Positions 7,592 through 14,561 of a stretch of 64,000 nucleotides of DNA are shown in pieces. The stretch comes from a virus. The notes beneath the pieces were generated by a model that searched no databases, was not told where the DNA came from, and saw only the letters and a list, made by a program, of their open reading frames with translations. Position numbers and translations under genes: made by a program. The stretch lies in IMG/VR virus record IMGVR_UViG_3300046780_000088, positions 22,783 through 86,782 of that record; one strand, written 5' to 3'. Numbering within the stretch: the first letter of the stretch is position 1; the number at the start of each line of letters is the position of its first letter.

Positions 7592-8841
7592 TTGTTACGC
7601 CACGAAATCCAATCGCCCTTTGGATCAACAAGTTTACCCGCTGCTGGTTCGAGAAACACCGGCATCTGGATCGTAATGCCATGCTCCGGGTGTGTGAGCC
7701 ACAGCGCTTGGATCGGCGGTTCATACGCGAAGTTCGACACGTTCGCATATTCATCGTATCCCTTCAGCGATCCATTACCGATGATCGACATCGTCGGGAA
7801 GTAAGTGTGAAAGTGACCGTGTATCAGCGTATCGAATTCCAAACCGATGTTCGAATTGCGCGCAGCTTTCTTCTTCTCTCCGCGCAGCACCGGACCAAAG
7901 TGACCAATCATCCCATCACCGCCGCGAAACTGATCACCGTGTGTGAGCAATATCCGATGCCCAACGACCGAATACAGCGCGTCCGGGCCATCTGGAATGT
8001 AGAACGTAATGCGATCATCGTTCTCGAACGACTGCGCGAGGAATTGATAAAGCAACCAATCGAAGTTTGTGAAGTTGCGATGCTTCGCGCGAGGCTTGCG
8101 AGTAGTGCGCCCATGATTGCCAGCAACACACGCTACGAACACACGACCAAACTCATCCGCCAATTCCTTCAACGCCCAACGCAAGACGCCAAACAGATCG
8201 AGCAACACCGGCATCAGCGGTTGTTCATTCGTTTCTGTGAGTTCTTCGTGGATGTCTCCTGACATCATATCGCCACCAAGATTCACGACGATGCCCGGAA
8301 AGTCCGGTGTCACGACGTGATGGCGCAGCAGATAGATTGTGCGCTCCACCAACTTCTTCGCTCGCTTGTGAGCTATTTCCAAATTGAATTCGTTTACTCC
8401 GTTGATCTGCGCCGGGAAGACAATTTCTCCCCAATGCCAATCAGACCAGAACGCGACAGGAACGCCGGGACGCTTCGTATCCTTTTTGATTGCATCGCCA
8501 GCAATCACCCAATTCGGTGTTGGTGTATCTTCGCATGTCTTCTTCAGATCGAGCAATTTACGCTTGACCCAATCATCGGTGATTGAATTCGCTCGAATGC
8601 TTTTCAGTTGGGTTGTGAGTTCGAAGACCTGATCACGCAACGCATCTTCAGGTGAAATGATTGCTTCTTTTTCGGATGGCCTGATCAGCGTAATCGCTTT
8701 TGCATATCTACCTTTGAACGTCGATGGTTGCACACCTTCTTCGCGTGCTGCCGCTGTTTTGTTACCATCGTGTTTGTTGACTAGAGCAATAACGTGTTTC
8801 GCTTCAGCAACAGTCATCTTTCCAAATTGATTTGCCCCCAT
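7588..8841 (-). CDS. metallophosphoesterase with N-terminal HTH
   Basis: 417 residues. The catalytic domain (from about residue 130) has all calcineurin-like metallophosphoesterase motifs in order: SDWHWGE (D-x-H), LGGDMMSG (GD), AGNHGR (GNH), LLTHGDQ (H) and HGHFHT (G-H-x-H). The N-terminal 55 residues look like an HTH (HDGNKTAAAREEGVQPSTFKGR). Phage enzymes of this type are usually nucleases or nucleotide phosphatases; an Mre11/SbcD-like DNA role is plausible but not shown. ATG is preceded by GAGGGAACAATAAT. Confidence 0.85.
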   Translation of the reverse strand: MGANQFGKMTVAEAKHVIALVNKHDGNKTAAAREEGVQPSTFKGRYAKAITLIRPSEKEAIISPEDALRDQVFELTTQLKSIRANSITDDWVKRKLLDLKKTCEDTPTPNWVIAGDAIKKDTKRPGVPVAFWSDWHWGEIVFPAQINGVNEFNLEIAHKRAKKLVERTIYLLRHHVVTPDFPGIVVNLGGDMMSGDIHEELTETNEQPLMPVLLDLFGVLRWALKELADEFGRVFVACVAGNHGRTTRKPRAKHRNFTNFDWLLYQFLAQSFENDDRITFYIPDGPDALYSVVGHRILLTHGDQFRGGDGMIGHFGPVLRGEKKKAARNSNIGLEFDTLIHGHFHTYFPTMSIIGNGSLKGYDEYANVSNFAYEPPIQALWLTHPEHGITIQMPVFLEPAAGKLVDPKGDWISWRNK

Positions 8842-8842
8842 A

Positions 8843-9139
8843 TTATTGTTCCCTCACGATACCGTTATCAATGACGTAATGCTTGCACAACAACGATACC
8901 GGAATGCGTGCTGCTTTCAGCTTCAATCCTTCTATACGTCCCTTAGTAGTGCAAGCTTCAAGATCAGGGAACGTTACCGGAGTCTTCCGATCAACTGTGA
9001 GCAGCGCACGATCTGCCGGGTTTGCATCTTCGACAAGAACAAGAACGTATCCGGGTTGAAGAGCAATTTCTGCAAATGCCGGTAAAGCAACCAACGCGCA
9101 CAATACAACTCCAATCAAAAATCCTTTAAGCAGATTCAT
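8843..9139 (-). CDS. small exported protein with signal peptide
   Basis: 98 residues from ATG 9139 (leader AAGGGAACACTT). It starts MNLLKGFLIGVVLCALVALPAFA, a clear signal peptide with an AFA cleavage site. The mature part (about 75 residues) has two cysteines that could form a disulphide. It should act in the periplasm or inner membrane, for example in superinfection exclusion; that role is inference. It lies downstream of a terminator, so may have its own promoter. Confidence 0.65.
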   Translation of the reverse strand: MNLLKGFLIGVVLCALVALPAFAEIALQPGYVLVLVEDANPADRALLTVDRKTPVTFPDLEACTTKGRIEGLKLKAARIPVSLLCKHYVIDNGIVREQ

Positions 9140-9157
9140 AAGTGTTCCCTTGTTGTG

Positions 9158-9192
9158 AGAAAAATAACGCGAACCACTGATCCGGTTCGCGT
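9158..9192 (-). terminator. intrinsic terminator, leftward
   Basis: On the minus strand a 9-bp perfect stem (ACGCGAACC / GGTTCGCGT, 9067-style spacing of eight loop bases; 9167-9175 with 9184-9192) is followed by TATTTTTCT. This is a good rho-independent terminator placed between two leftward genes. It splits the long early operon at this point. Confidence 0.75.
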
Positions 9193-9209
9193 CAAACCGC
9201 ACCGCCTGT

Positions 9210-9347
9210 TTACTTAGATGCTGCTTTCTGAGCCTCATTCTTTTCTTTGATCGCTCGCCGTGCTGCTGCAAACGTTTTGCGAATATCCGTTGCGACCGCT
9301 GGCGTATATCGAAACTTAGGATCGAGAATCGATTTAGGTTTCATCAT
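9210..9347 (-). CDS. hypothetical micro-protein
   Basis: 45 residues from ATG 9347 (or the adjacent ATG 9344), overlapping the upstream gene by 14 bases with GGATG upstream. It is basic and ends in a helical KEKNEAQKAASK tail. Ends just before the terminator. No family recognised. Confidence 0.5.
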   Translation of the reverse strand: MMKPKSILDPKFRYTPAVATDIRKTFAAARRAIKEKNEAQKAASK

Positions 9348-9555
9348 TACTAAAATCATCCTTTCTGGCATCAAAGAATTGAACCAAGTCAACGATAAGA
9401 TCACGACCTTCATCCCGCGTTTCTGCTATCAATTCACGAAGGTCTTCAATTTCCCAAACAGATTCTTTTAATTCGTGTTCCAACTCCTGAACGCGCTCTT
9501 TCAATTCGCGCACCTTTGCATTCGCCTTATCGAGCGGTGATTGATATTTACTCAT
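9334..9555 (-). CDS. hypothetical coiled-coil protein
   Basis: 73 residues, of which about 10-50 are a continuous charged coiled coil (KVRELKERVQELEHELKES). Function unknown; probable oligomer. Confidence 0.6.
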   Translation of the reverse strand: MSKYQSPLDKANAKVRELKERVQELEHELKESVWEIEDLRELIAETRDEGRDLIVDLVQFFDARKDDFSNDET

Positions 9556-9850
9556 GTTGCGTTACCATGCCACCAAGATTTTTAATCACGGCAGCTTCAA
9601 TCGAAGCTTCAAGTTGATCGAAGTTGCCAAGATTTTCACGATGCAACATCACCTGTGTAAAATTCTCGTACGTCATATCATCCATGTAGCGATCAACTGC
9701 AAGCAAGAATTCGAGTTCCTTGTCGGGAAGAGCAGTACGCGCGGTTTTTAAGTTTTGAAATTCTTCGTCTGCCTGTTCGTCGGTTTGTGAGGCGGCAAGC
9801 TTCAACAAATACGCATCGAATGCTGAGACAAATGTTTTGATGCTTTCCAT
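9548..9850 (-). CDS. hypothetical helical protein
   Basis: 100 residues from ATG 9850, which has AGGAGAAATTA immediately upstream; a longer upstream frame is rejected. All-helical and acidic. No family recognised. Confidence 0.6.
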   Translation of the reverse strand: MESIKTFVSAFDAYLLKLAASQTDEQADEEFQNLKTARTALPDKELEFLLAVDRYMDDMTYENFTQVMLHRENLGNFDQLEASIEAAVIKNLGGMVTQHE

Positions 9851-9864
9851 TAATTTCTCCTGTT

Positions 9865-10155
9865 TTATCGTTCGTGATGTTCGTATCTGTTCCGCAATTC
9901 TTCGATTTTCAAAGCTACACACTCTTCGAGTGAATGACCGAGTGAATCAGCCATGAACAAAGCATAGACATACACGTCTGCCAGTTCCTTCATAACATCG
10001 ACCGTCAAAACTTTGTCGCCGCGCCATTCTTTCTTGACGAAGTTCGCCAACTCTCCTGCCTCTCCGCACAATGCAAGCGAGCAATACCGCGACCACATTA
10101 TCGGTGTGAAGTTAGCGTTCTTCTGCATAGACAGCAATTCTTTATCGTACTTCAT
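9865..10155 (-). CDS. MazG-like nucleotide pyrophosphohydrolase
   Basis: 96 residues. The family metal-binding pattern is visible as GEAGELANFVKKEWRGD (E-x-x-E type) and KELADVYVYALFMAD (E-x-x-D). MazG-type enzymes hydrolyse NTPs or dNTPs to monophosphates and pyrophosphate, and MazG also acts on (p)ppGpp. In phages they are thought to adjust nucleotide pools or blunt stringent signalling. It is a single-domain form, shorter than E. coli MazG. Coupled by ATGA to the upstream micro-gene. Confidence 0.8.
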   Translation of the reverse strand: MKYDKELLSMQKNANFTPIMWSRYCSLALCGEAGELANFVKKEWRGDKVLTVDVMKELADVYVYALFMADSLGHSLEECVALKIEELRNRYEHHER

Positions 10156-10313
10156 GCTGTCACCTTCGCGTGCAGTTTGTTACGCGCAGCACGTTTCTTA
10201 CGCTTCGCTGCTGCTGCATCTTTTACTGCAACAGCGGTAAGGTTGCGCTTTGTGAGTGCTGAAGTGATCTTCTGATCAAGCAACGCTTTTTCGAGTTCTG
10301 TCTGTGCTGTCAT
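10152..10313 (-). CDS. small basic Ala/Lys/Arg-rich protein
   Basis: 53 residues from ATG 10313 (leader CGGGAACACCACA), ending in ATGA overlap with the MazG-like gene. The C-terminal half (AAAAKRKKRAARNKL) is strongly basic and probably binds nucleic acid. Too short for most gene callers. Confidence 0.55.
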   Translation of the reverse strand: MTAQTELEKALLDQKITSALTKRNLTAVAVKDAAAAKRKKRAARNKLHAKVTA

Positions 10314-10603
10314 TGTGGTGTTCCCGATCCCGGAGCAGTCATCTTGCCGAGTGTATTTTGCGCGAGTTCGTTTGCTGCTTGTTCAGCTTTCGCTTTCGCT
10401 GCTTGAATATCTGCTTCCATTGCAGCGCCAATATATCTACCGACCACTTGCCCCGCCTCATTAGCATACTCCAACGGCATCTTGCCATCCGCTGCAATAC
10501 GCGACAACAGGAGAATACCAGCACGTCCGGTTGTTACGACAAGTTGCAAATTGACCAGCATCTTGTCGTATTCAGGAGTCGGTAACTTTTGTTGTTCAGC
10601 CAT
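10310..10603 (-). CDS. hypothetical helical protein
   Basis: 97 residues from ATG 10603 with GAAAGGAAAAAG upstream. The C-terminal half is an Ala-rich helix (AKAKAEQAANELAQNTLG). Overlaps both neighbours. Function unknown. Confidence 0.6.
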   Translation of the reverse strand: MAEQQKLPTPEYDKMLVNLQLVVTTGRAGILLLSRIAADGKMPLEYANEAGQVVGRYIGAAMEADIQAAKAKAEQAANELAQNTLGKMTAPGSGTPQ

Positions 10604-10949
10604 TCTTTTTCCTTTCAGCTTTTCGCTTCTCAAGTGATTCGCCAATTTCGGCAAGCAATTTGTTACGGGCCTTGTCCCACGCTGGCGAAGCAACCTTAAC
10701 CAGTAACGCGAACATGACCAACTTGTCGTATGCTTCGAGCTTTCTTTGGGTTTCATAGATTGCCGCATTCTTTGCGTTGCGCACTGCGCATTCTTGCCGC
10801 CATCTTTCTTCGCGCTCTGCTTGACGGCGAGCTACAGCAGCATCGTTGTGAACACCGCATTTGTCAGACGGAGCAAGAGCATCGTTCTGACATTGCCGAG
10901 TGCGACCCCAATCGCCATACGGAAGTCGTACAACACATTTAGATGACAC
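10596..10949 (-). CDS. hypothetical protein with N-terminal Cys/His cluster
   Basis: 117 residues from GTG 10949, chosen because GGAGAGAGAAC precedes it and the upstream gene ends there. The N-terminus has Cys residues ending in DKCGVHND, a possible zinc site. The rest is a long Arg/Ala helix (RRQAEREERWRQECAVRNAK) and a basic tail. Function unknown. Confidence 0.55.
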   Translation of the reverse strand: MSSKCVVRLPYGDWGRTRQCQNDALAPSDKCGVHNDAAVARRQAEREERWRQECAVRNAKNAAIYETQRKLEAYDKLVMFALLVKVASPAWDKARNKLLAEIGESLEKRKAERKKNG

Positions 10950-11106
10950 GTTCTCTCTCCAAGAGAATATTGCGCCAGATTGCAAGATCGGCAGCAGCGA
11001 GGCGATGCTTTTCTTCGCTCTCATCACGCCAACGATTTTCTTCAACTTCGTAGTGAGCCACCAACACCTTCAAATCGGCGATGCTCAAGAATGGATTTGT
11101 GTTCAT
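10939..11106 (-). CDS. hypothetical small protein
   Basis: 55 residues, helical and charged (LVAHYEVEENRWRDESEEKH). ATG 11106 overlaps the upstream stop as ATGA, and its own stop overlaps the next start. No family recognised. Confidence 0.55.
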   Translation of the reverse strand: MNTNPFLSIADLKVLVAHYEVEENRWRDESEEKHRLAAADLAIWRNILLERERVI

Positions 11107-11441
11107 GCTTGCACTTCTGCACGAAGCTTTGCTATCACCTTTGCAAGCGCACCTTCACCATAGTCACGGTCGAACAAACCCGAATTGACTTCATCGTTTG
11201 TGATGTCAACTTTCATACAGCGACCGTTGAGATAATCAAAATACAAATTATTCCGTTTTCTTGCAACACCGCCAGCAAAAACATAATCACGGTCGAATTC
11301 CTCACCAAGAATTTTCTTGGCTTCATCTTCAGTCATGTCACCGCGAGTCGCGCGCAAAAATCCCATGCCCATCGGTTGCGCATGGTTGTAAATTGCCGCA
11401 AGCACTTTGTGCTTCGGGAGTCCACTGATGTCAACTTTCAT
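11103..11441 (-). CDS. hypothetical early protein
   Basis: 112 residues from ATG 11441 with GGTGGAAAGAGAA upstream. The mixed alpha/beta sequence contains MGFLRATRGDMTEDEAKKIL and DYVFAGGVARKRNN; proteins of this shape occur in other phages without known function. It is the first protein gene after the tRNA/tmRNA block in the direction of transcription. Confidence 0.6.
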   Translation of the reverse strand: MKVDISGLPKHKVLAAIYNHAQPMGMGFLRATRGDMTEDEAKKILGEEFDRDYVFAGGVARKRNNLYFDYLNGRCMKVDITNDEVNSGLFDRDYGEGALAKVIAKLRAEVQA

Positions 11442-11475
11442 TTCTCTTTCCACCTTTCTTATCAAAAATCATTTC

Positions 11476-11549
11476 TGGCGGGACGTAAGGGATTCGAACC
11501 CATATCTGACGGATAGACAATCCGTTGCATCCCGATCTGCCAACGCCCC
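11476..11549 (-). tRNA. tRNA-Asp(GTC)
   Basis: A 74-nt cloverleaf on the minus strand. The acceptor GGGGCGT pairs with ACGTCCC (one G-U), the anticodon stem is ACGGA/TCCGT with loop TTGTCTA (anticodon GTC, normal U33), and the T arm has loop TTCGAAT with one stem mismatch. The discriminator is G and CCA is encoded. It is the last RNA of the tRNA/tmRNA block. Confidence 0.88.
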
Positions 11550-11550
11550 A

Positions 11551-11595
11551 AAATAAAATCGCTCGGTACAGGCATCACTGTATCTGGCCCCGAGC
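11551..11595 (-). other. hairpin with T-rich tail between two tRNAs
   Basis: On the minus strand GCTCGG (11590-11595) pairs with CCGAGC (11561-11566), with a nested ACAG/CTGT, followed by GATTTTATTTT. It resembles a terminator but ends at the 5' edge of tRNA-Asp, so it may be a processing or attenuation element instead. Confidence 0.4.
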
Positions 11596-11627
11596 TTGCA
11601 TCGTCTTTGTGACGATGGATGCAGCGA

Positions 11628-11702
11628 TGGTAGCGGGTGTGCGATTCGAACGCACGATCTTCAGGTTATGGGCCTGACGAGTTACCACTTCTCCAACCCG
11701 CA
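11628..11702 (-). tRNA. initiator-like tRNA-Met(CAT)
   Basis: A 75-nt cloverleaf on the minus strand, CCA encoded. The anticodon loop is CCCATAA (CAT, but C33 instead of U33). Two initiator hallmarks are present: an unpaired 1:72 position (T against T) at the end of an otherwise 6-bp acceptor stem, and an A11:U24 pair in the D arm. The anticodon stem has only two of the three consecutive G:C pairs typical of initiators. An elongator Met tRNA is the alternative. Confidence 0.82.
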
Positions 11703-11902
11703 TTCGATTCCTTCGGCGGTTAAATCCCCGGATCGGGGGTCCGCCGTCGCCGACCCAAGACGCTTTAGCGACTCGCGCCGGGGAGTCCATGTGTTGCAAC
11801 ACATTCGCTCCTAAGCTTTCTTCCGGTTCCGCACAGCACAGGTTATGTGCTTTCGGTTCTGTTGCCACGCTCACCGGATCGCGCCGCGTATTGTTGGACC
11901 GA

Positions 11903-11941
11903 TTAGGCCGCGATACGCTGGTCGTACATTTCGTCATTCGC
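11903..11941 (-). other. tmRNA tag reading frame: ANDEMYDQRIAA-stop
   Basis: The resume codon GCG (11939-11941) starts a 12-codon frame reading ANDEMYDQRIAA and ending TAA. With the alanine carried by the tmRNA the tag would be A-ANDEMYDQRIAA. The start matches the SspB-contacting AANDE.Y of bacterial tags and the end keeps the double Ala used by ClpXP, while the YDQRI centre differs from the usual ALAA ending. Confidence 0.9.
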
Positions 11942-12099
11942 AGTTATGCGCTGGCTCAGTTATTACGCGACTGTGCGCGTGTTGTCATCGTCTGCTATCT
12001 CGCCACGTCGAAACCTGTGCGACCCCGCCGCGCGACACTTTGTTACCCGCATATTATTGCGCCCAACATTCACGGATGAACTATGGGAAAATGCCGCTC

Positions 12100-12201
12100 G
12101 GTGGAGTCGTCGGGAATTGAACCCGAGTCCGCAACGCCTTCACTTCCGAGTCTGCGGTCTTAATCACCGCCACAACAATTCTTCGAACGACAAGGGTTTC
12201 C
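12100..12201 (-). ncRNA. tmRNA acceptor piece (tRNA-like 3' half)
   Basis: This is the first-transcribed half of the permuted tmRNA. It contains a hairpin (GCGGT, seven-base loop, ACCGC; about 12155-12171), then the T arm and the 3' acceptor strand CGACTCC-A-CC. The stretch from GGACTCGGG to the acceptor aligns base for base in length with the E. coli tmRNA 3' end. Its 5' boundary is taken as the predicted transcription start near 12201. Confidence 0.88.
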
Positions 12202-12208
12202 CCAAGGG

Positions 12209-12235
12209 TAGACACCAAAACCTGCAAAAAGTTCC
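12209..12235 (-). promoter_or_regulatory. ECF/sigma-E-like promoter, copy A (drives tmRNA and tRNAs)
   Basis: On the minus strand GGAACTT (12229-12235) is followed after 15 bp by GTCTA (12209-12213), the classical ECF sigma-E layout, and then by CCCTTGGGGAAACCC. Copies B (25620-25646) and C (26126-26152) have the same boxes, spacing and downstream sequence. Transcription should start near 12201, right at the tmRNA acceptor piece. The -35 abuts the stop codon of the upstream gene. Confidence 0.78.
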
Positions 12236-12236
12236 G

Positions 12237-12560
12237 TTAATCGATTAACCCGTTGATCTGGTTAAGATAATGCGCGACCACTTCGCCAGCTTCTTCCCAT
12301 GTCGGTTTGTGATTAAAGTACGCCACTGGTTGCTCCTGAAAATATCTCCGACGCGCAACTGTCCGACCACGCTTGCGAATGAACTCATCTTTGATCGAGC
12401 AGACTGCAACCGTTGCTCCCCAATTTTGTGCCGTTGTTTGAAACGGATTTGGTGGAGTAGCATTGCGCGCAAAGAACGTCGCGCCACGATACTTGTTGAA
12501 CGGATCGTTGATCGGAAAATGGTGATAGATTTCTTCGTGCGTTGTACTTCTGTGATTCAT
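12237..12560 (-). CDS. hypothetical early protein
   Basis: 107 residues, rich in aromatic, His and Asn residues. It begins with MNHRSTTHEEIYHHFPIND and ends with a helical WEEAGEVVAHYLNQINGLID. No family recognised. It is the last protein gene before the tmRNA promoter. Confidence 0.6.
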   Translation of the reverse strand: MNHRSTTHEEIYHHFPINDPFNKYRGATFFARNATPPNPFQTTAQNWGATVAVCSIKDEFIRKRGRTVARRRYFQEQPVAYFNHKPTWEEAGEVVAHYLNQINGLID

Positions 12561-12820
12561 GATTGTTGCTCCTGATCCTGTTGTTGAATGTGATGTCTCG
12601 CGTTCTGCCGTGCAGTACCACGCGGCACCTTCATCACCTTCTTTGTTTCCTGTCGTTTCTTTTCGCGTGCAATGTTGCGTGCTTTGTTAGCGATGCTGCG
12701 ATTCATCTGATTGCCATCGCTAGGACTCGTTCCCTTTGCTCCGGTCTTCTTAACCTTCGTTGCCTTCTTCTCTTCCTTCTTTGTGTCTTTGTCAATCTTG
12801 TTCGAACGATCTTCGCTCAT
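12557..12820 (-). CDS. hypothetical Lys/Arg-rich protein
   Basis: 87 residues from ATG 12820. It is very basic (KKEEKKATKVKKTGAKG; NKARNIAREKKRQETKK) and ends in a Gln-rich tail. Probably disordered and nucleic-acid binding. Coupled to both neighbours by overlaps. Confidence 0.55.
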   Translation of the reverse strand: MSEDRSNKIDKDTKKEEKKATKVKKTGAKGTSPSDGNQMNRSIANKARNIAREKKRQETKKVMKVPRGTARQNARHHIQQQDQEQQS

Positions 12821-12822
12821 AT

Positions 12823-12960
12823 TCAATTGTCCACGTTGTGAATAATAACTTCAGGTACTACTTCGTCACGCTCCGGGTGACAACGGCATTCCAATCCAAT
12901 CAATCTGTGAGGCATACCAAATAACGGATACACATGCACATCATCTTGGTTCAACTCCAA
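12823..12960 (-). CDS. small His/Cys-containing phage protein
   Basis: The conserved-looking core (HVYPLFGMPHRLIGLECRCH then VPEVIIHNVDN) resembles a small protein seen in many phages and prophages, of unknown function. The start is uncertain: TTG 12960 gives 45 residues, GTG 12939 gives 38, and the frame is open further upstream inside the preceding gene. Confidence 0.5.
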   Translation of the reverse strand: MELNQDDVHVYPLFGMPHRLIGLECRCHPERDEVVPEVIIHNVDN

Positions 12961-13105
12961 ATTCTCGCATGATGACTTTTGTGATTTCTTCGAATTCAAT
13001 TTTCCATCCTTCCGGTTTATCACCGATATATTGCAAATTTCCAACGATTAGCTCTGCTGCATTTTTAGAGCGCTCTCGAATTTCATCTTCACTCATTATC
13101 TTCAT
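12941..13105 (-). CDS. hypothetical small protein
   Basis: 54 residues from ATG 13105, coupled to the metallopeptidase gene by ATGA. Charged, helical (SEDEIRERSKNAAELIVGN). No family recognised. Confidence 0.5.
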   Translation of the reverse strand: MKIMSEDEIRERSKNAAELIVGNLQYIGDKPEGWKIEFEEITKVIMREFGVEPR

Positions 13106-13488
13106 GACGCTACCACCAATCCAAATTCCCTCATTGACGCTCGAACATTCACCCAACCATCGAAGCGTTCGAGCAATCGAGCGTACAGCGCACAGAAATT
13201 GCCATGATGACCCACCTGTCCCAATGCATGTGTGAGTTCATGTAACGTATACCAAGGCGACCGAAAACATTCTGGCAGATAGATTAAATGATACTTGTCA
13301 TTATAGAATCCGGCACCGCCAACTGTTCGAGTAGTTCTGACTTTCGGTGCTGATCCTTTCGCACGCATATTGCTCCACACGTTTCTCGCCAAATCATTAC
13401 ACTCTGTGAGCGAAAGATATGGACATTGCATTCCTACCAATACACACCCTTCCCATGCGTAGAGCTTTGCCCGTTGGAAATCTCTCAT
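13102..13488 (-). CDS. HExxH zinc-metallopeptidase-like protein
   Basis: 128 residues. The motif LHELTHALGQVGHHGNFCALY contains HELTH (two zinc ligands and the catalytic Glu) and a downstream His that could be the third ligand. The N-terminal part (MRDFQRAKLYAWE ... LSLTECNDLARNVW) matches small phage proteins that carry this motif. It may be a minimal protease or an inactive relative; the substrate is unknown. It lies between an RNA ligase and micro-genes and is coupled to the ligase by ATGA. Confidence 0.7.
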   Translation of the reverse strand: MRDFQRAKLYAWEGCVLVGMQCPYLSLTECNDLARNVWSNMRAKGSAPKVRTTRTVGGAGFYNDKYHLIYLPECFRSPWYTLHELTHALGQVGHHGNFCALYARLLERFDGWVNVRASMREFGLVVAS

Positions 13489-14087
13489 TCTACTTTCCCT
13501 TTCGGAACTTCATCGTTCTTTATCGTCTTCTTGAATCCGATGTTTGCCGCGTGATGCCATATCACGATGCCTTCAGGGTTCATGAATCCGGGCGCTGCTT
13601 TACTGCCATGTTGTTCGAGTTCAGCTAACGACATTCGAACCCAATCAGTTGTGAATGGACCTTGATACACGACCGGCACAACGTCGCAACATGCAGGACG
13701 TACATCCTGCCATCTGTGAGTATTGAACAGCGCGAAGCGCCTGTGATCGAGTCCGTATCCGCGTTGAATACCGCGCCCATACCACTCGCCAAAGTGTGAG
13801 CCATGTCCAAGGTCTGCCAATTCTGCCGCGTGATTAGCAACCCAAAGAGCAAACCCAAAGTTGTCGTCTTGCGTACCAATCCATCGCGTGCGCGATCCTG
13901 CACGAATGAAATGTGTGACGCCATCAATCAACACTTGATTGTCGTACTTGATGTCGTATGCCTCGTCACCTGACACTAGCAACCGTGAATCTCGAATGCT
14001 TACTTGCGCATTCGTGCCATCGATCTTTTCTGTGATCGTACAGTCACGCGACAGTCGCGGCATCTTGGGAAACTCAACGAATTCCAT
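13485..14087 (-). CDS. Rnl2-type RNA ligase
   Basis: 200 residues from ATG 14087 (AGGAGAAAGA upstream). Nucleotidyltransferase motifs appear in order: motif I TEKIDGTNA with the adenylated Lys (K-x-DGTN), motif III-like FGEWYGRGI, motif IV PEGIVIW and motif V FKKTIK. The compact length implies an adenylyltransferase core without a large C-terminal domain. Such enzymes seal nicks in RNA, classically repairing tRNAs cut by host anticodon nucleases. Together with the RtcB gene at 17290 it gives this phage two unrelated RNA ligases. Confidence 0.85.
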   Translation of the reverse strand: MEFVEFPKMPRLSRDCTITEKIDGTNAQVSIRDSRLLVSGDEAYDIKYDNQVLIDGVTHFIRAGSRTRWIGTQDDNFGFALWVANHAAELADLGHGSHFGEWYGRGIQRGYGLDHRRFALFNTHRWQDVRPACCDVVPVVYQGPFTTDWVRMSLAELEQHGSKAAPGFMNPEGIVIWHHAANIGFKKTIKNDEVPKGKVE

Positions 14088-14265
14088 TCTTTCTCCTATC
14101 ACGTTTTGTGAGTACAGCAAACATTTCGTTGCATACGTCAGTACCGTGTTCCTTTTCGAACTTCGCTATATCGCACCGAGCTTCAATACGATCCATTTGC
14201 CTCAATGACGACAGTTTGTTTGTGAGTCTGTCAAACCTATCAAGCATTGATCTGGTATAGCTCAT
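14074..14265 (-). CDS. hypothetical small helical protein
   Basis: 63 residues from ATG 14265, coupled to the upstream gene by ATGA. Basic and helical (MLDRFDRLTNKLSSLRQMD). Overlaps the RNA-ligase start by 14 bases. Function unknown. Confidence 0.55.
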   Translation of the reverse strand: MSYTRSMLDRFDRLTNKLSSLRQMDRIEARCDIAKFEKEHGTDVCNEMFAVLTKRDRRKNGIR

Positions 14266-14561
14266 TGTAATGTCTCTCCCCCACGTTGAATGTCTCCTGC
14301 TTGGCACTTCAACAACTCGTACGTTGAATCTTTGCCGACGAAACCCCACTTGATACCAGCGCACCCTTGCTCGGTAGCACGCGCAAATCCAAGCAGGATT
14401 AGTGAGCCACCATTCGTCGCCAGCGTCAATTGATAACCTGACGGCAGTGCAACGAGTGAGCAAAACTTAGCGCGAGGGTCAATCGGTTGCGGCAGCAAAT
14501 CCAGTATGCCTTCTGTTGCATTCTCAATCTCAATCAACCATCCTTCAATCATTTCCTTCAT
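14262..14561 (-). CDS. hypothetical early protein
   Basis: 99 residues. It has an acidic helical start and a beta-rich body (SGYQLTLATNGGSLILLGF). No family recognised. Coupled to the helicase gene by an overlap of four bases. Confidence 0.55.
   Translation of the reverse strand: MKEMIEGWLIEIENATEGILDLLPQPIDPRAKFCSLVALPSGYQLTLATNGGSLILLGFARATEQGCAGIKWGFVGKDSTYELLKCQAGDIQRGGETLQ

Larger units (their letters stand above)
11800..12201 (-). ncRNA. ssrA: circularly permuted (two-piece) tmRNA gene
   Basis: tmRNA rescues stalled ribosomes and tags the product. In transcription order the gene first encodes the tRNA-like 3' part (GGACTCGGG, loop TTCAATT, CCCGA, acceptor CGACTCC, A73, CC; ending at 12100), then a spacer of about 73 nt, then the normal 5' end at 12026 (GGGGTCG, then GGTTTCGACG as in tmRNA D loops) and the tag frame at 11903-11941. 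GGGGTCG pairs with CGACTCC over 7 bp and includes the G3-U70 wobble that AlaRS needs. This 3'-before-5' order is that of two-piece tmRNAs. Outer ends are approximate; the last base of the encoded CCA is G. A dedicated promoter lies just upstream. Confidence 0.92.

Noticed and set aside
12099-12180. A stand-alone tRNA in this segment
   Set aside because: The T arm and acceptor 3' strand look like a tRNA, but no matching 5' acceptor strand, D arm or anticodon arm lies upstream. The partner strand GGGGTCG is downstream at 12020-12026, which identifies a permuted tmRNA.
11575-12248. Several 70-120 codon frames over the tRNA/tmRNA block
   Set aside because: They run through structured RNAs on both strands; their translations contain typical tRNA-derived text and no ribosome binding sites.
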